A DNA stretch of 64,000 nt from G965220825 sp965220825 (GTDB lineage: Bacteria > Pseudomonadota > Alphaproteobacteria > UBA828). Below, piece by piece: positions 1-8,475 of the stretch. Under the pieces are notes generated by a model. The model was not told the origin of the DNA. It saw only the letters and a list, made by a program, of their open reading frames with translations, and made no database searches. Numbering within the stretch: the first letter of the stretch is position 1; each line of letters opens with the position of its first letter. Made by a program: the position numbers and the translations under genes. The stretch spans positions 2,604,001 through 2,668,000 of the forward strand of contig OZ244839.1 of the NCBI GenBank assembly GCA_965220825.1. The letters are read 5' to 3'.

Positions 1-908
1 ATGCGCCCGCAGGCGATGGTGCAGCCGAAGCAGGCGGCGTTGGTCACAAGGTTGGCCTTGCCGTCCTTGCGGGGTTCCGCCATGGCCTCCGCCGAGATGT
101 TCTTCGCGCCTTCGAACTGCACGTCCTTGTGGTTGCGCGTCGGCAGCGCGCCGACCTCGTTGATGACGTTCATCAGCACCTGGGTGCCGAAAGCGGGCAG
201 GCCCTGGCCGGTGACCGCGTTCTCGGCGAGGACCTTCTTGCCGTCGGAGGTGGCCTGCATGAACCGGCCGAGATCCTCCACCGCGACGCCCAGCGTACCC
301 CGGATGGCGACCGCCTTGAGGTTCTTGGAACCCATGACCGTGCCGACGCCGGAGCGCCCCGCGGCGCGGTGCATGTCGTTCACGATACAGGCGAACTTGA
401 CGCCCTTCTCGCCGGCGACGCCGATCGAGGCGACGCGGATCAGCGGATCCTGGTGCTTCTTCTTGATGCCTTCCTCGGTGTCCCAGACCGACTTGCCCCA
501 GAACTCGTCGGCGGGGATCAGCCGCGCGCTGCCGTTCTCCACCAGCAGATAGACCGGTTCAGGCGACCGGCCCTCGAATATGATCATGTCGTACCCGGCG
601 TTCTTCATTTCGTTGCCGAAGAAGCCGCCCGAGTTCGAGCAGGCGATGGCGCCGGTGAGCGCACCCTTGGTGACCACCGAGTAGCGGCCCGCCGTGGACG
701 CGCAGGTGCCCGTCAGCGGCCCGGTCGCCATGATCATCTTGTTGTCCGGCGAGAGGGGATCGACCGTCGGGTCGGTCTCTTCGACCAGATATTTGGTGGC
801 GAGCCCCCGCTGGCCCAGATATTTCTGGGCCCAATCCATGTTCAGCGGTTCGTTCGTGCAGGTGCCTTCGGTGAGGTTCACCCGCAGGATGTTCCTTGCC
901 CATGCCAT
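1..908 (-). CDS. Aldehyde:ferredoxin oxidoreductase, tungstopterin enzyme (N-terminal 302 residues; runs off the left edge)
   Basis: Oxidises aldehydes to carboxylic acids with ferredoxin as acceptor, using a tungsten (or molybdenum) bis-pterin and one [4Fe-4S] cluster in the cytoplasm. The visible part starts MAWARNILRVNL, the typical AOR N-terminal strand, contains the glycine-rich pterin-binding stretch (TGPLTGTCASTAGRYSVV, about residues 62-79) and ends with CxxCxxxC (Cys293, Cys296, Cys300), the first three cluster ligands of the family; the fourth ligand and the C-terminal half lie outside. The start is chosen because GGGAGGG lies just upstream of ATG 908. It is the third gene of a minus-strand set behind a four-cluster ferredoxin (13-bp gap) and a CoxS-like protein. 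That arrangement resembles the multi-subunit AOR of aromatic degraders such as Aromatoleum more than the single-subunit archaeal enzyme. Substrate unknown. Confidence 0.93.
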   Translation of the reverse strand, partial: MAWARNILRVNLTEGTCTNEPLNMDWAQKYLGQRGLATKYLVEETDPTVDPLSPDNKMIMATGPLTGTCASTAGRYSVVTKGALTGAIACSNSGGFFGNEMKNAGYDMIIFEGRSPEPVYLLVENGSARLIPADEFWGKSVWDTEEGIKKKHQDPLIRVASIGVAGEKGVKFACIVNDMHRAAGRSGVGTVMGSKNLKAVAIRGTLGVAVEDLGRFMQATSDGKKVLAENAVTGQGLPAFGTQVLMNVINEVGALPTRNHKDVQFEGAKNISAEAMAEPRKDGKANLVTNAACFGCTIACGR

Positions 909-921
909 GATCGGGCCCTCC

Positions 922-1401
922 CTAGGCTTCGGCCTGGGCGCCGGCGTCGGTCTTCGCCGCCCACTGGCGCATCCGGTCGAGTCCGGTCCAGTTCGCATCG
1001 ATATAGGTGATCGCTTCGGTCGGGCAGGCCTTCGCGCATTCGGGGTCGCCGCCGCAGAGGTCGCACTTGATCACCTTGCCGGTGGAGTCGTTGTAGTTCA
1101 CCGTCCCGAAGGGGCAGGCGATGGTGCACACCTTGCAGCCCACGCAGAGCGAATCCGAAACCACCTTGGCCCCGGTGTCCGCGTCGAGACTGATCGCATC
1201 GACCGGGCAGGCCTGCAGGCACCACGCCTCGTCGCACTGGGTGCAGGTGTAGGGCACCATGCGGCCCTGGTCGTGGAAATTGAACACCTTGATGCGGGAC
1301 TTGGCCGGGTTGAACACGCCTTCGTTCTCGTAGGAACAGGCCAGCTCGCATTGCAGGCAGCCGGTGCACTTTTCCGGATCGATATGGAGCGATTTCAGCA
1401 C
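922..1401 (-). CDS. Four-cluster ferredoxin-like electron-transfer subunit of the aldehyde oxidoreductase
   Basis: A 159-residue cytoplasmic iron-sulfur protein of the DMSO-reductase-subunit-B / HycB type. Four cysteine groups are visible: Cys12-x2-Cys15-x2-Cys18-x3-Cys22, the CTQCDEAWCLQAC group, the CVGCKVCTIAC group and the CDLCGGDPECAKAC group, enough for four [4Fe-4S] clusters. It lies 13 bp upstream of the AOR catalytic gene, so it should take electrons from that enzyme, as AorA does in AorABC enzymes. The expected FAD/NAD subunit is not in the window; it may lie beyond the left edge or be replaced by the [2Fe-2S] protein upstream. The assignment as electron carrier is secure; the partner is inferred from position. 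Confidence 0.9.
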   Translation of the reverse strand: MLKSLHIDPEKCTGCLQCELACSYENEGVFNPAKSRIKVFNFHDQGRMVPYTCTQCDEAWCLQACPVDAISLDADTGAKVVSDSLCVGCKVCTIACPFGTVNYNDSTGKVIKCDLCGGDPECAKACPTEAITYIDANWTGLDRMRQWAAKTDAGAQAEA

Positions 1402-1488
1402 GGTCTTGACCTCCTAATGCGCCCACGGGGCGCTCGCAGCAACCTTACATCACTTTGCCCGCCCGATGCACCACCGCACGGGCGACAC

Positions 1489-1989
1489 CTATGAGGCCGG
1501 GGCACGCGGTGCGCTCCGGCCCGCCATTGCCGCCGCACCCGCGGCAATGGCCTTGATGATATTGTGATAGCCCGTACAGCGGCAGAAATTGCCCTCCAGA
1601 TGGGCACGAATCTCCGCATCGCCGGGTTCCGGGTTCCGGGCGGCGAGTTCGAGCGCGGTCATGACCATGCCCGGCGTGCAGAAGCCGCATTGCAACCCGT
1701 GATGTTCCTTGAAGGCCTCCTGCATCGGGTGGAGGCCGTCCTCGCTCGCGACGCCTTCGATGGTGGTCACCGCGGCACCGTCCGCCTGCACCGCAAGCAT
1801 GGTGCAGGCTTTCACGCACACGCCGTCCACATGCACGTTGCAGGCGCCGCACTGGCTGGTGTCGCAGCCTACATGAGTCCCGGTCAGCCCCAGGTCGTAA
1901 CGCAGGAATTCCACCAGCAGCGTCCGCGGGGACACCTCCCGCGCGACGGCCTCGCCGTTCACGGTCATCTCTACAGCAACCGAAGGCAC
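1489..1989 (-). CDS. CoxS-type [2Fe-2S] protein (small subunit of a molybdenum hydroxylase family), orphan
   Basis: A 166-residue protein with the two-domain build of CO dehydrogenase/xanthine dehydrogenase small subunits: plant-type [2Fe-2S] ligands at Cys42, Cys47, Cys50 and Cys62, then the all-helical domain with CGFC and CRC motifs (about residues 101-104 and 136-138). The GTG start at 1989 is preferred because GGGAGGG lies 10 nt upstream; the next ATG (1968) is 31 nt from it. No CoxL or CoxM gene is adjacent. Instead it heads the minus-strand set ferredoxin-AOR, with an 87-bp gap to the ferredoxin. It could be an extra electron-transfer subunit of the AOR complex or a leftover of a lost Mo hydroxylase operon. 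Family confidence is high, role low. Confidence 0.88.
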   Translation of the reverse strand: MPSVAVEMTVNGEAVAREVSPRTLLVEFLRYDLGLTGTHVGCDTSQCGACNVHVDGVCVKACTMLAVQADGAAVTTIEGVASEDGLHPMQEAFKEHHGLQCGFCTPGMVMTALELAARNPEPGDAEIRAHLEGNFCRCTGYHNIIKAIAAGAAAMAGRSAPRAPAS

Positions 1990-2165
1990 CGTTTGCCGAC
2001 CCTCCCGAAAGGGCTCGCCTCTTGGCCGGTCAGGATAGCCGCTGGGGGCGTAGGGGACAAAGCGTTTGTGGCGTGCCGTTCCGGTGTGCTGCTGCAGAGC
2101 CCGTTGGAAGGCGGTAACATCGCGGCGCGCCCCGGCGGGGGCGAGACGGGCGGGAGGCACCGGTA

Positions 2166-3701
2166 ATGAATATCGCCGCACTGCTGGAGAAGACGGCGCG
2201 TCACGCGCCGGAGCGGACGGCCGTTTCGCTCGGGGAGGAGGCGGTGCTCCGCTATGGCGCGCTCCGCCGCCGGGCCGCCGGCATCGCCCATGCGCTCCGT
2301 ACGGACCGGGGCCTCGTGCCCGGCGACCGGGTTGCGATCGCCATGGCCAACCGGGCGGACTATTTCGAGGCGCTCTTCGGCATCTGGTGGGCGGGGCTCA
2401 CGGCGGTGCCCATAAACGCCAAGCTGCACGGGCGGGAGTTCGCCTACATCCTGGGCAATGCCGGCGCCCGGCTCTGCTTCGCCGACGAACCCCGTGCCGC
2501 CGCCATCGAGGCGCATGCCGACGAGGTTGCGGGGCTCGCCCCGCCGGTGCTTGCGGGCGGCCCCGCCTTCCGCGCCATGGGAGAGGGCGCGCCTCTGCCG
2601 CTCGTGGACGCAGAAGCGGACGCACCTGCCTGGCTCTTCTATACGAGCGGGACCACCGGCCGCCCCAAGGGCGCCGCCATCACCCACCGCAATCTCTGGG
2701 TGATGACGCTGATCTATTTCGCGGACATCGACCGTGTCGCTCCGGAAGAGACGATCCTGCATGCGGCCCCGATTTCCCACGCCTCCGGCCTCTACGCGCT
2801 TCCCTTCTTTGCCATGGGGGCGAACAACGCGGTTCCGGAAAGCGGCGGCTTCGAGGCGGACGAGGTGTTTCGCCTCATTGCGCGCCACCCCCGCACCACC
2901 ATGTTCGCCGCCCCCACCATGGTGGTCCGCCTGTTGAACAGCCCGGCGCTCGCCGGTGCGGACACGACCAATCTCAACCAGATCATCTATGGCGGCGGAC
3001 CCATGCATGTGGCGGATTGCGAGCGAGCGCTCGCCGCCTTCGGTCCCAAGCTGGTACAGATCTACGGCCAGGGCGAGAGCCCCATGACGATCACCGGCCT
3101 CTACAAGGCGGACTATGCGGACACGCGCCATCCGCGCTATGGCGAGCGGCTGGCCTCCGCAGGGGCCGCGCGCACCGGCATCGAGGTGCGGGTGGTGGAC
3201 GCGGACGACCGGCCTCTGCCCCCGGGCGAAGTCGGCGAGGTGGTCTTGCGCGGCGACACGGTGATGGCGGGATATTGGGAGAACGCGGAGGCCACCGCAC
3301 AAACGCTCCGGGGCGGCTGGCTGCATACCGGCGATGTGGGCCGGCTGGACGAGGACGGCTACCTCACCCTGCTGGATCGTTCCAAGGACATGATCATCTC
3401 CGGCGGCACCAACATCTATCCGCGGGAGATCGAGGAGGTCCTGCTGCGCCACGACCTGGTGCGCGAAGCCGCCGTCGTGGGCCGGCCCCACGCGGAATGG
3501 GGCGAAGAGGTGGTGGCCTTCGTCGTGCCGCGGGAGGGATGCACGCTGGACCCGGCGGCGCTCGACCGGCTCTGTCTGGAGAACATCGCGCGCTTCAAGC
3601 GCCCGCGCGATTGGCGCATCGTGGGCAGCCTGCCCAAGAACAATTACGGCAAGGTGCTGAAGCGGGAGCTCCGCGCCGAACTGGCGGGTCCGAGCGCCTG
3701 A
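2166..3701 (+). CDS. AMP-forming acyl-CoA synthetase / ligase (ANL superfamily)
   Basis: Activates a carboxylic acid as acyl-AMP and transfers it to CoA; 511 residues, full length for the family. Visible motifs: the P-loop YTSGTTGRPKG (about residues 159-169), the substrate-pocket motif YGQGESPMT, the TGDVG motif with the ATP-ribose Asp, the hinge (LDRSKDMIISGG) and the C-terminal catalytic Lys in PKNNYGKVLKREL (about residue 496). The start has GGGAGG 9 nt upstream. It is divergent from the CoxS-ferredoxin-AOR set, so an acid made by the aldehyde oxidoreductase could be its substrate; that link is inference. The pocket does not let me name the acid; medium-chain, aromatic or crotonobetaine-type ligases are all possible. 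Confidence 0.92.
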   Translation: MNIAALLEKTARHAPERTAVSLGEEAVLRYGALRRRAAGIAHALRTDRGLVPGDRVAIAMANRADYFEALFGIWWAGLTAVPINAKLHGREFAYILGNAGARLCFADEPRAAAIEAHADEVAGLAPPVLAGGPAFRAMGEGAPLPLVDAEADAPAWLFYTSGTTGRPKGAAITHRNLWVMTLIYFADIDRVAPEETILHAAPISHASGLYALPFFAMGANNAVPESGGFEADEVFRLIARHPRTTMFAAPTMVVRLLNSPALAGADTTNLNQIIYGGGPMHVADCERALAAFGPKLVQIYGQGESPMTITGLYKADYADTRHPRYGERLASAGAARTGIEVRVVDADDRPLPPGEVGEVVLRGDTVMAGYWENAEATAQTLRGGWLHTGDVGRLDEDGYLTLLDRSKDMIISGGTNIYPREIEEVLLRHDLVREAAVVGRPHAEWGEEVVAFVVPREGCTLDPAALDRLCLENIARFKRPRDWRIVGSLPKNNYGKVLKRELRAELAGPSA

Positions 3702-3747
3702 CCGGCCGGCCCGCCGATCGGCGACCGGACCCCTAGGCGGCGGCGCT

Positions 3748-4578
3748 TCAGCGGTAGGGGGAGACGTCGGCAGGCAGGCCGTGGTCCTGCCGAAGCCGCC
3801 GGTATTTGCCGGTCGCGACCATCGCCGCGACCGCGTGCTCCACGGCGTGATGCAGGTCGGTGTTTCCGCTTCGGATGCCGAATCCCACCTCGCGCACCGG
3901 ATGAAACACGCCCTCGACGAGGCGGGTGCGCGATTCGGGATCGCCGCTGATCGCGACCGCGCTCACGGTCGGAATGAAGTAGGCGACGGCATGACCCATG
4001 GAAACCGGAAAATGGGTATGCCGCTGATGCGGGAACGAATGCACGTCCATCGGCGCGAGCCCCTCGTCCACCATCTGCCGGCTGAGGGCATGGGCGAAGC
4101 GTTCGGCGCTCGAGCCGGAGGTCACCGACGTGACCCGTCCGCTCAGATCCTGTGCGTTGCGGATGCGGAAGGGGTTGCCTTTCAGGACCATCATGTGGTC
4201 GCCGACCACCAGATAGGGCACGGTCGCCACGTCGGCGACCGCTCCGTCGGCGGCCAGAGTGTTGACCATGTCGACCTCACCGGCGGCGAGCGCGTCGGCG
4301 AGTCTCGCCCGCGGCATCTGCACCAGGTCGAGAGAAAGACCGTGGGCTTCGGCCACGGCTCTTGCCATCTCGATCTCGAAACCTTTCAGCACGCCGTTTT
4401 CCTTGTAGGATAACGGTCGGCCGGAGAGCGCGAGCCCCGCCGTCAATACGTCGTCCTGCCGCAGCGCCTGGTTCAGATCGACATAGTGCGCCGACGCCGG
4501 CGGTGCGGCGACGAGCATGATCAGGAGGGGGGCGAGCCAGCGTGCCATGACGACCTTGCTCCTTGTCCGTTTCTCCAT
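3748..4578 (-). CDS. Periplasmic amino-acid-type ABC substrate-binding protein (SBP family 3)
   Basis: A 276-residue secreted binding protein with a clear signal peptide (positive N-terminus, hydrophobic segment around residues 11-30 ending PASA). The mature part has the family-3 layout: PLSYKENGVLKGFEIEMARAV near residue 56, then GEVDMVNTLAAD, two alpha/beta lobes and a C-terminal GKYRRLRQDHGL. The ATG at 4578 has a GGAGAG site. It starts 16 bp after the proV stop on the same strand and is the last gene of proX-proW-proV-SBP. An extra family-3 SBP behind a betaine transporter is unusual: it may give the ProWV permease a second ligand, or serve as a sensor. No permease of its own is nearby. 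Confidence 0.87.
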   Translation of the reverse strand: MEKRTRSKVVMARWLAPLLIMLVAAPPASAHYVDLNQALRQDDVLTAGLALSGRPLSYKENGVLKGFEIEMARAVAEAHGLSLDLVQMPRARLADALAAGEVDMVNTLAADGAVADVATVPYLVVGDHMMVLKGNPFRIRNAQDLSGRVTSVTSGSSAERFAHALSRQMVDEGLAPMDVHSFPHQRHTHFPVSMGHAVAYFIPTVSAVAISGDPESRTRLVEGVFHPVREVGFGIRSGNTDLHHAVEHAVAAMVATGKYRRLRQDHGLPADVSPYR

Positions 4579-4594
4579 TCGTCTCTCCGTCCGG

Positions 4595-5842
4595 TCAGCC
4601 CCGGGCGGCCGCCCGGGGCGCGGCGTCTCCGCCCGGGCCGGCCTTGTCGGCCTTTTCGCACCCGACGCCCCGGTGTGTCAGTGCCGCCAGCAGTTCCGCC
4701 GTGCCGACCACGCCGATCAGCCGCTGCTCCTCGTCGAGTAGCGGCATTGCGCGTCCGGTTGCGTGACGCACTTCGATGGCCGCGCGCATGGTCGTTTCGG
4801 GCCCGCCGACCACCACCTCCCCGGGGCCGAGCCCCGCGAGTTCCATGCCGTCCCGGTAGGGGATGAGGCGCGCGCGCACACCGGCCAGCGTGACGTCCAC
4901 CGGTTTGCCCGCGCCGTTCAGCCGGCATGTCAGGGCGCACTCCCGATCCAGCAGATGCACGCCGTCCTCGCGGGGCAGCGCCGCGGTGGGCCGCATCAGC
5001 GAAAGTCCGCGCAGCGCGTTGAGAGGATTGACGTTGGCGACGAACTGGCGAACGTAATCATTGGCGGGCTCGGTCACGATACGCTCCGGCGGTCCGATCT
5101 GGACGATTCGTCCCCCTTCCATGATGGCGATGCGGGTGCCGAGCTTCAGGGCCTCGTCGAGATCGTGGCTGACGAACAGGATCGTCCGCCTTATGTCGCC
5201 CTGCAGCGCGAGCAATTCGTCCTGCAGACGCTCGCGGATCAACGGATCGAGGGCCGAGAAGGGCTCGTCCATCAGCAGGATCCCGGCGTCTGTGGCAAGC
5301 GCCCGGGCGAGCCCCACGCGCTGCTGCATCCCGCCGGAAAGCTCATGCGGATACTTTTCGAGCCACGAGCCCAGCCCCACGCGATCCAGGATTTCGGCCA
5401 CACGCTCCCGTCGGCGGGCCCTCGGAACCCCCCGGACCTCGAGGCCGAAGGCGACATTCTCGCCGATGGTGCGCCATGGAAGGAGTGCGAACTGCTGGAA
5501 GACCATGGAGACCCGGTTCATGCGCAGGTCGCGCAGGATTCGCGGCTCGCAGCCGGTTATGTCGATCTCTTGTCCGCCGTCGTCGATCAGGACCCGCCCG
5601 CGGGTCGCGGGATTGAGGCCGTTGACGCAGCGCAGGAGCGTGGACTTGCCCGAGCCCGAGAGCCCCATAAGCACGAAGATCTCGCCGGGCTCGACCTCGA
5701 GCGACGCGTCCTGCACGCCGACCACATGGCCGGTCTCGGCGAATATCTCGTCTTTGTCCGCGCCGCCGTCGAGCAGCGCGAGCGCCTCCTCGGCGCGCCG
5801 GCCGAAGATGACGTCGACCTTGTCGAAGGCGACGGCGGCCAT
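4595..5842 (-). CDS. proV: Glycine betaine/proline-type ABC transporter ATPase (ProV/OpuAA)
   Basis: ATP-hydrolysing subunit of an osmoprotectant/choline uptake system, 415 residues (E. coli ProV is 400). Walker A GLSGSGKST at residues 60-68, Q-loop VFQQFALLP, signature LSGGMQQR and Walker B GILLMDEPFSALD are all intact. The long N-terminal lead-in before Walker A (EEALALLDGGADKDEI) and the C-terminal tail with a CBS-like region are typical of ProV. The start at 5842 lies 2 bp after the proW stop, so the two are translationally coupled. It follows proX and proW and precedes a family-3 SBP. Choline or glycine betaine as substrate is supported by the divergent betI-betA genes. Confidence 0.95.
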   Translation of the reverse strand: MAAVAFDKVDVIFGRRAEEALALLDGGADKDEIFAETGHVVGVQDASLEVEPGEIFVLMGLSGSGKSTLLRCVNGLNPATRGRVLIDDGGQEIDITGCEPRILRDLRMNRVSMVFQQFALLPWRTIGENVAFGLEVRGVPRARRRERVAEILDRVGLGSWLEKYPHELSGGMQQRVGLARALATDAGILLMDEPFSALDPLIRERLQDELLALQGDIRRTILFVSHDLDEALKLGTRIAIMEGGRIVQIGPPERIVTEPANDYVRQFVANVNPLNALRGLSLMRPTAALPREDGVHLLDRECALTCRLNGAGKPVDVTLAGVRARLIPYRDGMELAGLGPGEVVVGGPETTMRAAIEVRHATGRAMPLLDEEQRLIGVVGTAELLAALTHRGVGCEKADKAGPGGDAAPRAAARG

Positions 5843-5844
5843 CG

Positions 5845-6717
5845 TCAGCGCCCGGCGGTGCGGCGTCCGCCCTTGCGTCCCTCGACCTGCCGCAGGATGC
5901 GGTCGAGCACGATGGCGACGATGACGATGGAAAGCCCGGCTTCGAAGCCCTGCGCGACATTGACCGTCGTGAGCGCGCGCACCACCGGGACGCCGAGGCC
6001 GTCGGCACCGACCAGGGCCGCGATCACCACCATGGAGAGTGACAACATGATGCACTGGGTAACGCCCTGCATGATTGTTGGCGCCGCATGGGGCAGCTCG
6101 ACCTTGAGCAGCAGTTGCAGGCGGTTGGTGCCGAACGCCCGGCCGGCCTCGAGCAGGGGCCGCGGCACGCTCGAAATGCCGTGCTGGGTGAGGCGGATCG
6201 GTGCCGGAATCGCGAAGATCACGGTGGATATGAGCCCCGGCACCAGCCCCAGGCCGAAGAACGTCAGCGTGGGGATCAGATAGACGAACGGCGGGATCGT
6301 CTGCATCAGGTCGAGGACGGGCCGCAGCAGCCTGTAAAGCCACGGCCTGTGCGCCGCAGCGATGCCGATCGGGACTCCGAACAGAACGCACAGGATGGTG
6401 GAAGCCGAGACCAGCACCACCGTAAACAGCATCTCGTCCCAATAGCCGATATTGAGAATCAGGAGCAGGCCGACGGTGCTGCCCACCACCAGCGCGATGC
6501 TGCGGTGCAGCCAGTAGGCGATGCCGGCCACCAGAGCGATGAACACAAGCGGTGGGATCAGGCCGAGGACATGGGCGAAGCCGTCCAGCAGCCAACCGAA
6601 GCCGTCGGAGAACGCGCGCAGCTCCTCGAACAGGTTATCCTTGATGAACTCTACGCCATCCGCCACCCACTTGCCGATCGGCACCTTGTCGGTGAGGAAT
6701 CCGAGATCGGTGTCCAT
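5845..6717 (-). CDS. proW: Glycine betaine/choline ABC transporter permease (ProW/OpuAB)
   Basis: Inner-membrane permease of 290 residues with about seven hydrophobic segments and the EAA-loop region (LLEAGRAFGTNRLQLLLKVELP, coupling site for ProV) near residues 185-210. The N-terminus FLTDKVPIGKWVADGVEFI matches the amphipathic start of ProW-type permeases. GGAAGGGG precedes the ATG. It lies 73 bp downstream of proX; this gap contains an imperfect palindrome around CCCCATGGGG (6728-6746) that could lower permease expression relative to the binding protein. The stop almost abuts the proV start. Confidence 0.95.
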   Translation of the reverse strand: MDTDLGFLTDKVPIGKWVADGVEFIKDNLFEELRAFSDGFGWLLDGFAHVLGLIPPLVFIALVAGIAYWLHRSIALVVGSTVGLLLILNIGYWDEMLFTVVLVSASTILCVLFGVPIGIAAAHRPWLYRLLRPVLDLMQTIPPFVYLIPTLTFFGLGLVPGLISTVIFAIPAPIRLTQHGISSVPRPLLEAGRAFGTNRLQLLLKVELPHAAPTIMQGVTQCIMLSLSMVVIAALVGADGLGVPVVRALTTVNVAQGFEAGLSIVIVAIVLDRILRQVEGRKGGRRTAGR

Positions 6718-6790
6718 CGCGCCCCTTCCCGCCCCATGGGGCCGGGCGGTCGGCGTGCATCACGGCCGGACCGCATCCCGGCCCCGTTGG

Positions 6791-7744
6791 TTACATCTTG
6801 AGGTGGCTCTTCACGGCCGAGGCGCCGTCCTGGCTCCCGTCCAGAGTGGTGACGCCCTGGAGCCACTGGTCGACCAGCTCGGGATGCGATTGGACCAGCT
6901 TCCGCGCGGCCGCCTGAGGATCCATCCCCTCGTCCAGCATATAGCCCATGATTTCGTTCTCGAGATCCAACGAGAAGCGGAGGTTTTTCAGCAGGCCCGC
7001 GGCGTTGGGGCAAGCCTCGCCATAGCCGGCCCGCGACAGGCTGTAGACCGTGGCACCGCCCAGATTGGGTCCGAAATAATCGTCGCCGCCCTCGAGATAG
7101 CTCATTTCGAAGCGGCGGTTCATCGGATGGGGCTCCCAGCCGAGGAACACGATCCATTCGTCGCTCCGCACGGCGCGCTCGACCTGGGACAGCATGCCCT
7201 GTTCGCTCGATTCCACCACTTCGAAGCCTTCGAGACCGAAGGCGTTGGAGTCGATCATGTCCTGGATGATCATATTGCCGTCGTTGCCGGGCTCGATCCC
7301 GTAGATCTTGTTGTCGAGCTTGTCGGCGTGCTTGGCGATATCGGCGAAGGTCCTGAGGCCCGCTTCATACGCGTAGGCGGGCACGGCGAGGGTGTATTTG
7401 GCGCCTTCCAGATTGGCACCCAGATTGTCGACCGTGCCGTCCTCGAAATAGGGCTCGATCATGCTCTGCTGGGTGGGCAGCCAGAGGCCGAGAAAGGCGT
7501 CGACATCTCCGTTGGAGAGGCTCGCGAAGGTTACCGGCACCGAGAGCACCGTCGCCTTCGGCTCGTAGCCGAGCCCTTCGAGGATCGTGGTCGCCACGGC
7601 GGTGGTCGCCGTGATGCAGCTCCATCCCACATCCGAGAGAACCACCTCCTGGCAGGATGCCGAGTCATCGGCATGAGCACCGGCCGTCATCGCCATCGCT
7701 CCCATGGCGAGGCCGACGATCGCGAACTTGTTTCTGGTATGCAT
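6791..7744 (-). CDS. proX: Glycine betaine/choline-binding periplasmic protein (ProX/OpuAC family)
   Basis: A 317-residue binding protein with an N-terminal signal peptide ending GAHA before DDSASC (about residue 25). The OpuAC fold is recognisable from VLSDVGWSCITATTAV, the LSNGDVDAFLGLWLP segment and EWIVFLGWEPHPMN, where aromatic residues normally cage a quaternary ammonium group. The open frame reaches much further upstream, but ATG 7744 has AGGGAGG at ideal spacing and begins the signal peptide. First gene of proX-proW-proV-SBP. It is divergent from betI, with a candidate BetI operator between, which suggests choline- and osmolarity-linked control. Confidence 0.95.
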   Translation of the reverse strand: MHTRNKFAIVGLAMGAMAMTAGAHADDSASCQEVVLSDVGWSCITATTAVATTILEGLGYEPKATVLSVPVTFASLSNGDVDAFLGLWLPTQQSMIEPYFEDGTVDNLGANLEGAKYTLAVPAYAYEAGLRTFADIAKHADKLDNKIYGIEPGNDGNMIIQDMIDSNAFGLEGFEVVESSEQGMLSQVERAVRSDEWIVFLGWEPHPMNRRFEMSYLEGGDDYFGPNLGGATVYSLSRAGYGEACPNAAGLLKNLRFSLDLENEIMGYMLDEGMDPQAAARKLVQSHPELVDQWLQGVTTLDGSQDGASAVKSHLKM

Positions 7745-7814
7745 TCTAGCCTCCCTGAGCGCTTCCCGAGCCTGGACCCGGGCTTCACCCCGCACTCTCG
7801 CAATTTTTTCTTGA

Positions 7815-7826
7815 TTGGTCAACCAA
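7815..7826. promoter_or_regulatory. Candidate BetI operator between proX and betI
   Basis: A perfect 5-2-5 inverted repeat, TTGGT-CA-ACCAA, within TTGATTGGTCAACCAACTAA in the 132-bp divergent region. It lies about 50 bp upstream of betI and about 70 bp upstream of the proX start, in the only A+T-rich part of the region (7800-7838). The left half resembles the TTGATTGG half of E. coli BetI sites, but that comparison is from memory. Autoregulation by BetI is the family norm; binding here is inferred. Confidence 0.5.
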
Positions 7827-7848
7827 CTAAAGATATTCAACGGGTTCA

Positions 7849-7874
7849 CCACGGGAGCAGTCCACGGGAGCAGT
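7849..7874 (+). repeat. Tandem duplication of a 13-bp unit carrying the betI ribosome binding site
   Basis: The unit CCACGGGAGCAGT occurs twice head to tail (7849-7861 and 7862-7874), ending 2 nt before the betI ATG. Each copy contains a GGGAG Shine-Dalgarno core; the second is at working distance from the start. A recent slippage-type duplication is the simplest explanation; it may change betI translation. Confidence 0.85.
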
Positions 7875-7876
7875 CC

Positions 7877-8458
7877 ATGCCAAAGACCGGGATGGCGCCG
7901 ATGCGTCGGCGCGCCTTCGTGGAAGCCGCCATACGGACCATCCACGACCGGGGGCCGATCGACGTGACGACCGGCGACGTCGCGCGGGAGGCGGGGCTTT
8001 CCCAGGGGCTCGTCCATCACTATTTCGGCTCCAAGAGCGCGCTCATCATTGCCACGATGCGCCATCTCCTCACGGAGTTCGGCGCCGGCATCCGGGAACG
8101 CCTCCACCGGGCGGACACCCCCAGGGAGCGCTTGTCGGCGATCGTCCATGGCAGTTTCTGCGCGGAACAGCTTCGCCCGGAAGTGGTCTCCGCCTGGCTC
8201 ACCTTCTATGTGCAGGCTCACACCGAGCCCGAGGTACGCCGGCTGCTGCGCATCTATGCGCGCCGGTTGATCGCCAATCTGCGGCACGAATACCGGCGGC
8301 TGATGGCGCGAGATGCGGCCGACGTCGCCGCCGAAACAACGGCGGCGCTGATCGACGGGCTATGGCTCCGCAGGGTGCTCGGCGACGAGGAACCTTGCGG
8401 GGAGAGCGCGATCGCGATGCTGGAGGCGCATATCGACCGCCAGCTCGGGGCCCGTTGA
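7877..8458 (+). CDS. betI: TetR-family choline-responsive repressor (BetI)
   Basis: A 193-residue one-domain regulator, the length of E. coli BetI (195). The N-terminus MRRRAFVEAAIRTIHDRG and the helix-turn-helix with VTTGDVAREAGLSQGLVHHY (about residues 30-50), followed by FGSKSALIIATMRHL, are close to BetI from proteobacteria. Start chosen at ATG 7877, 7 nt after the second copy of a duplicated GGGAG site; the frame stays open far upstream without meaning. It is followed 17 bp later by betA. BetI represses bet genes and is relieved by choline. No betB or betC is in the window. Confidence 0.92.
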   Translation: MPKTGMAPMRRRAFVEAAIRTIHDRGPIDVTTGDVAREAGLSQGLVHHYFGSKSALIIATMRHLLTEFGAGIRERLHRADTPRERLSAIVHGSFCAEQLRPEVVSAWLTFYVQAHTEPEVRRLLRIYARRLIANLRHEYRRLMARDAADVAAETTAALIDGLWLRRVLGDEEPCGESAIAMLEAHIDRQLGAR

Positions 8459-8475
8459 GCGGCCGCCTGCGCGCA

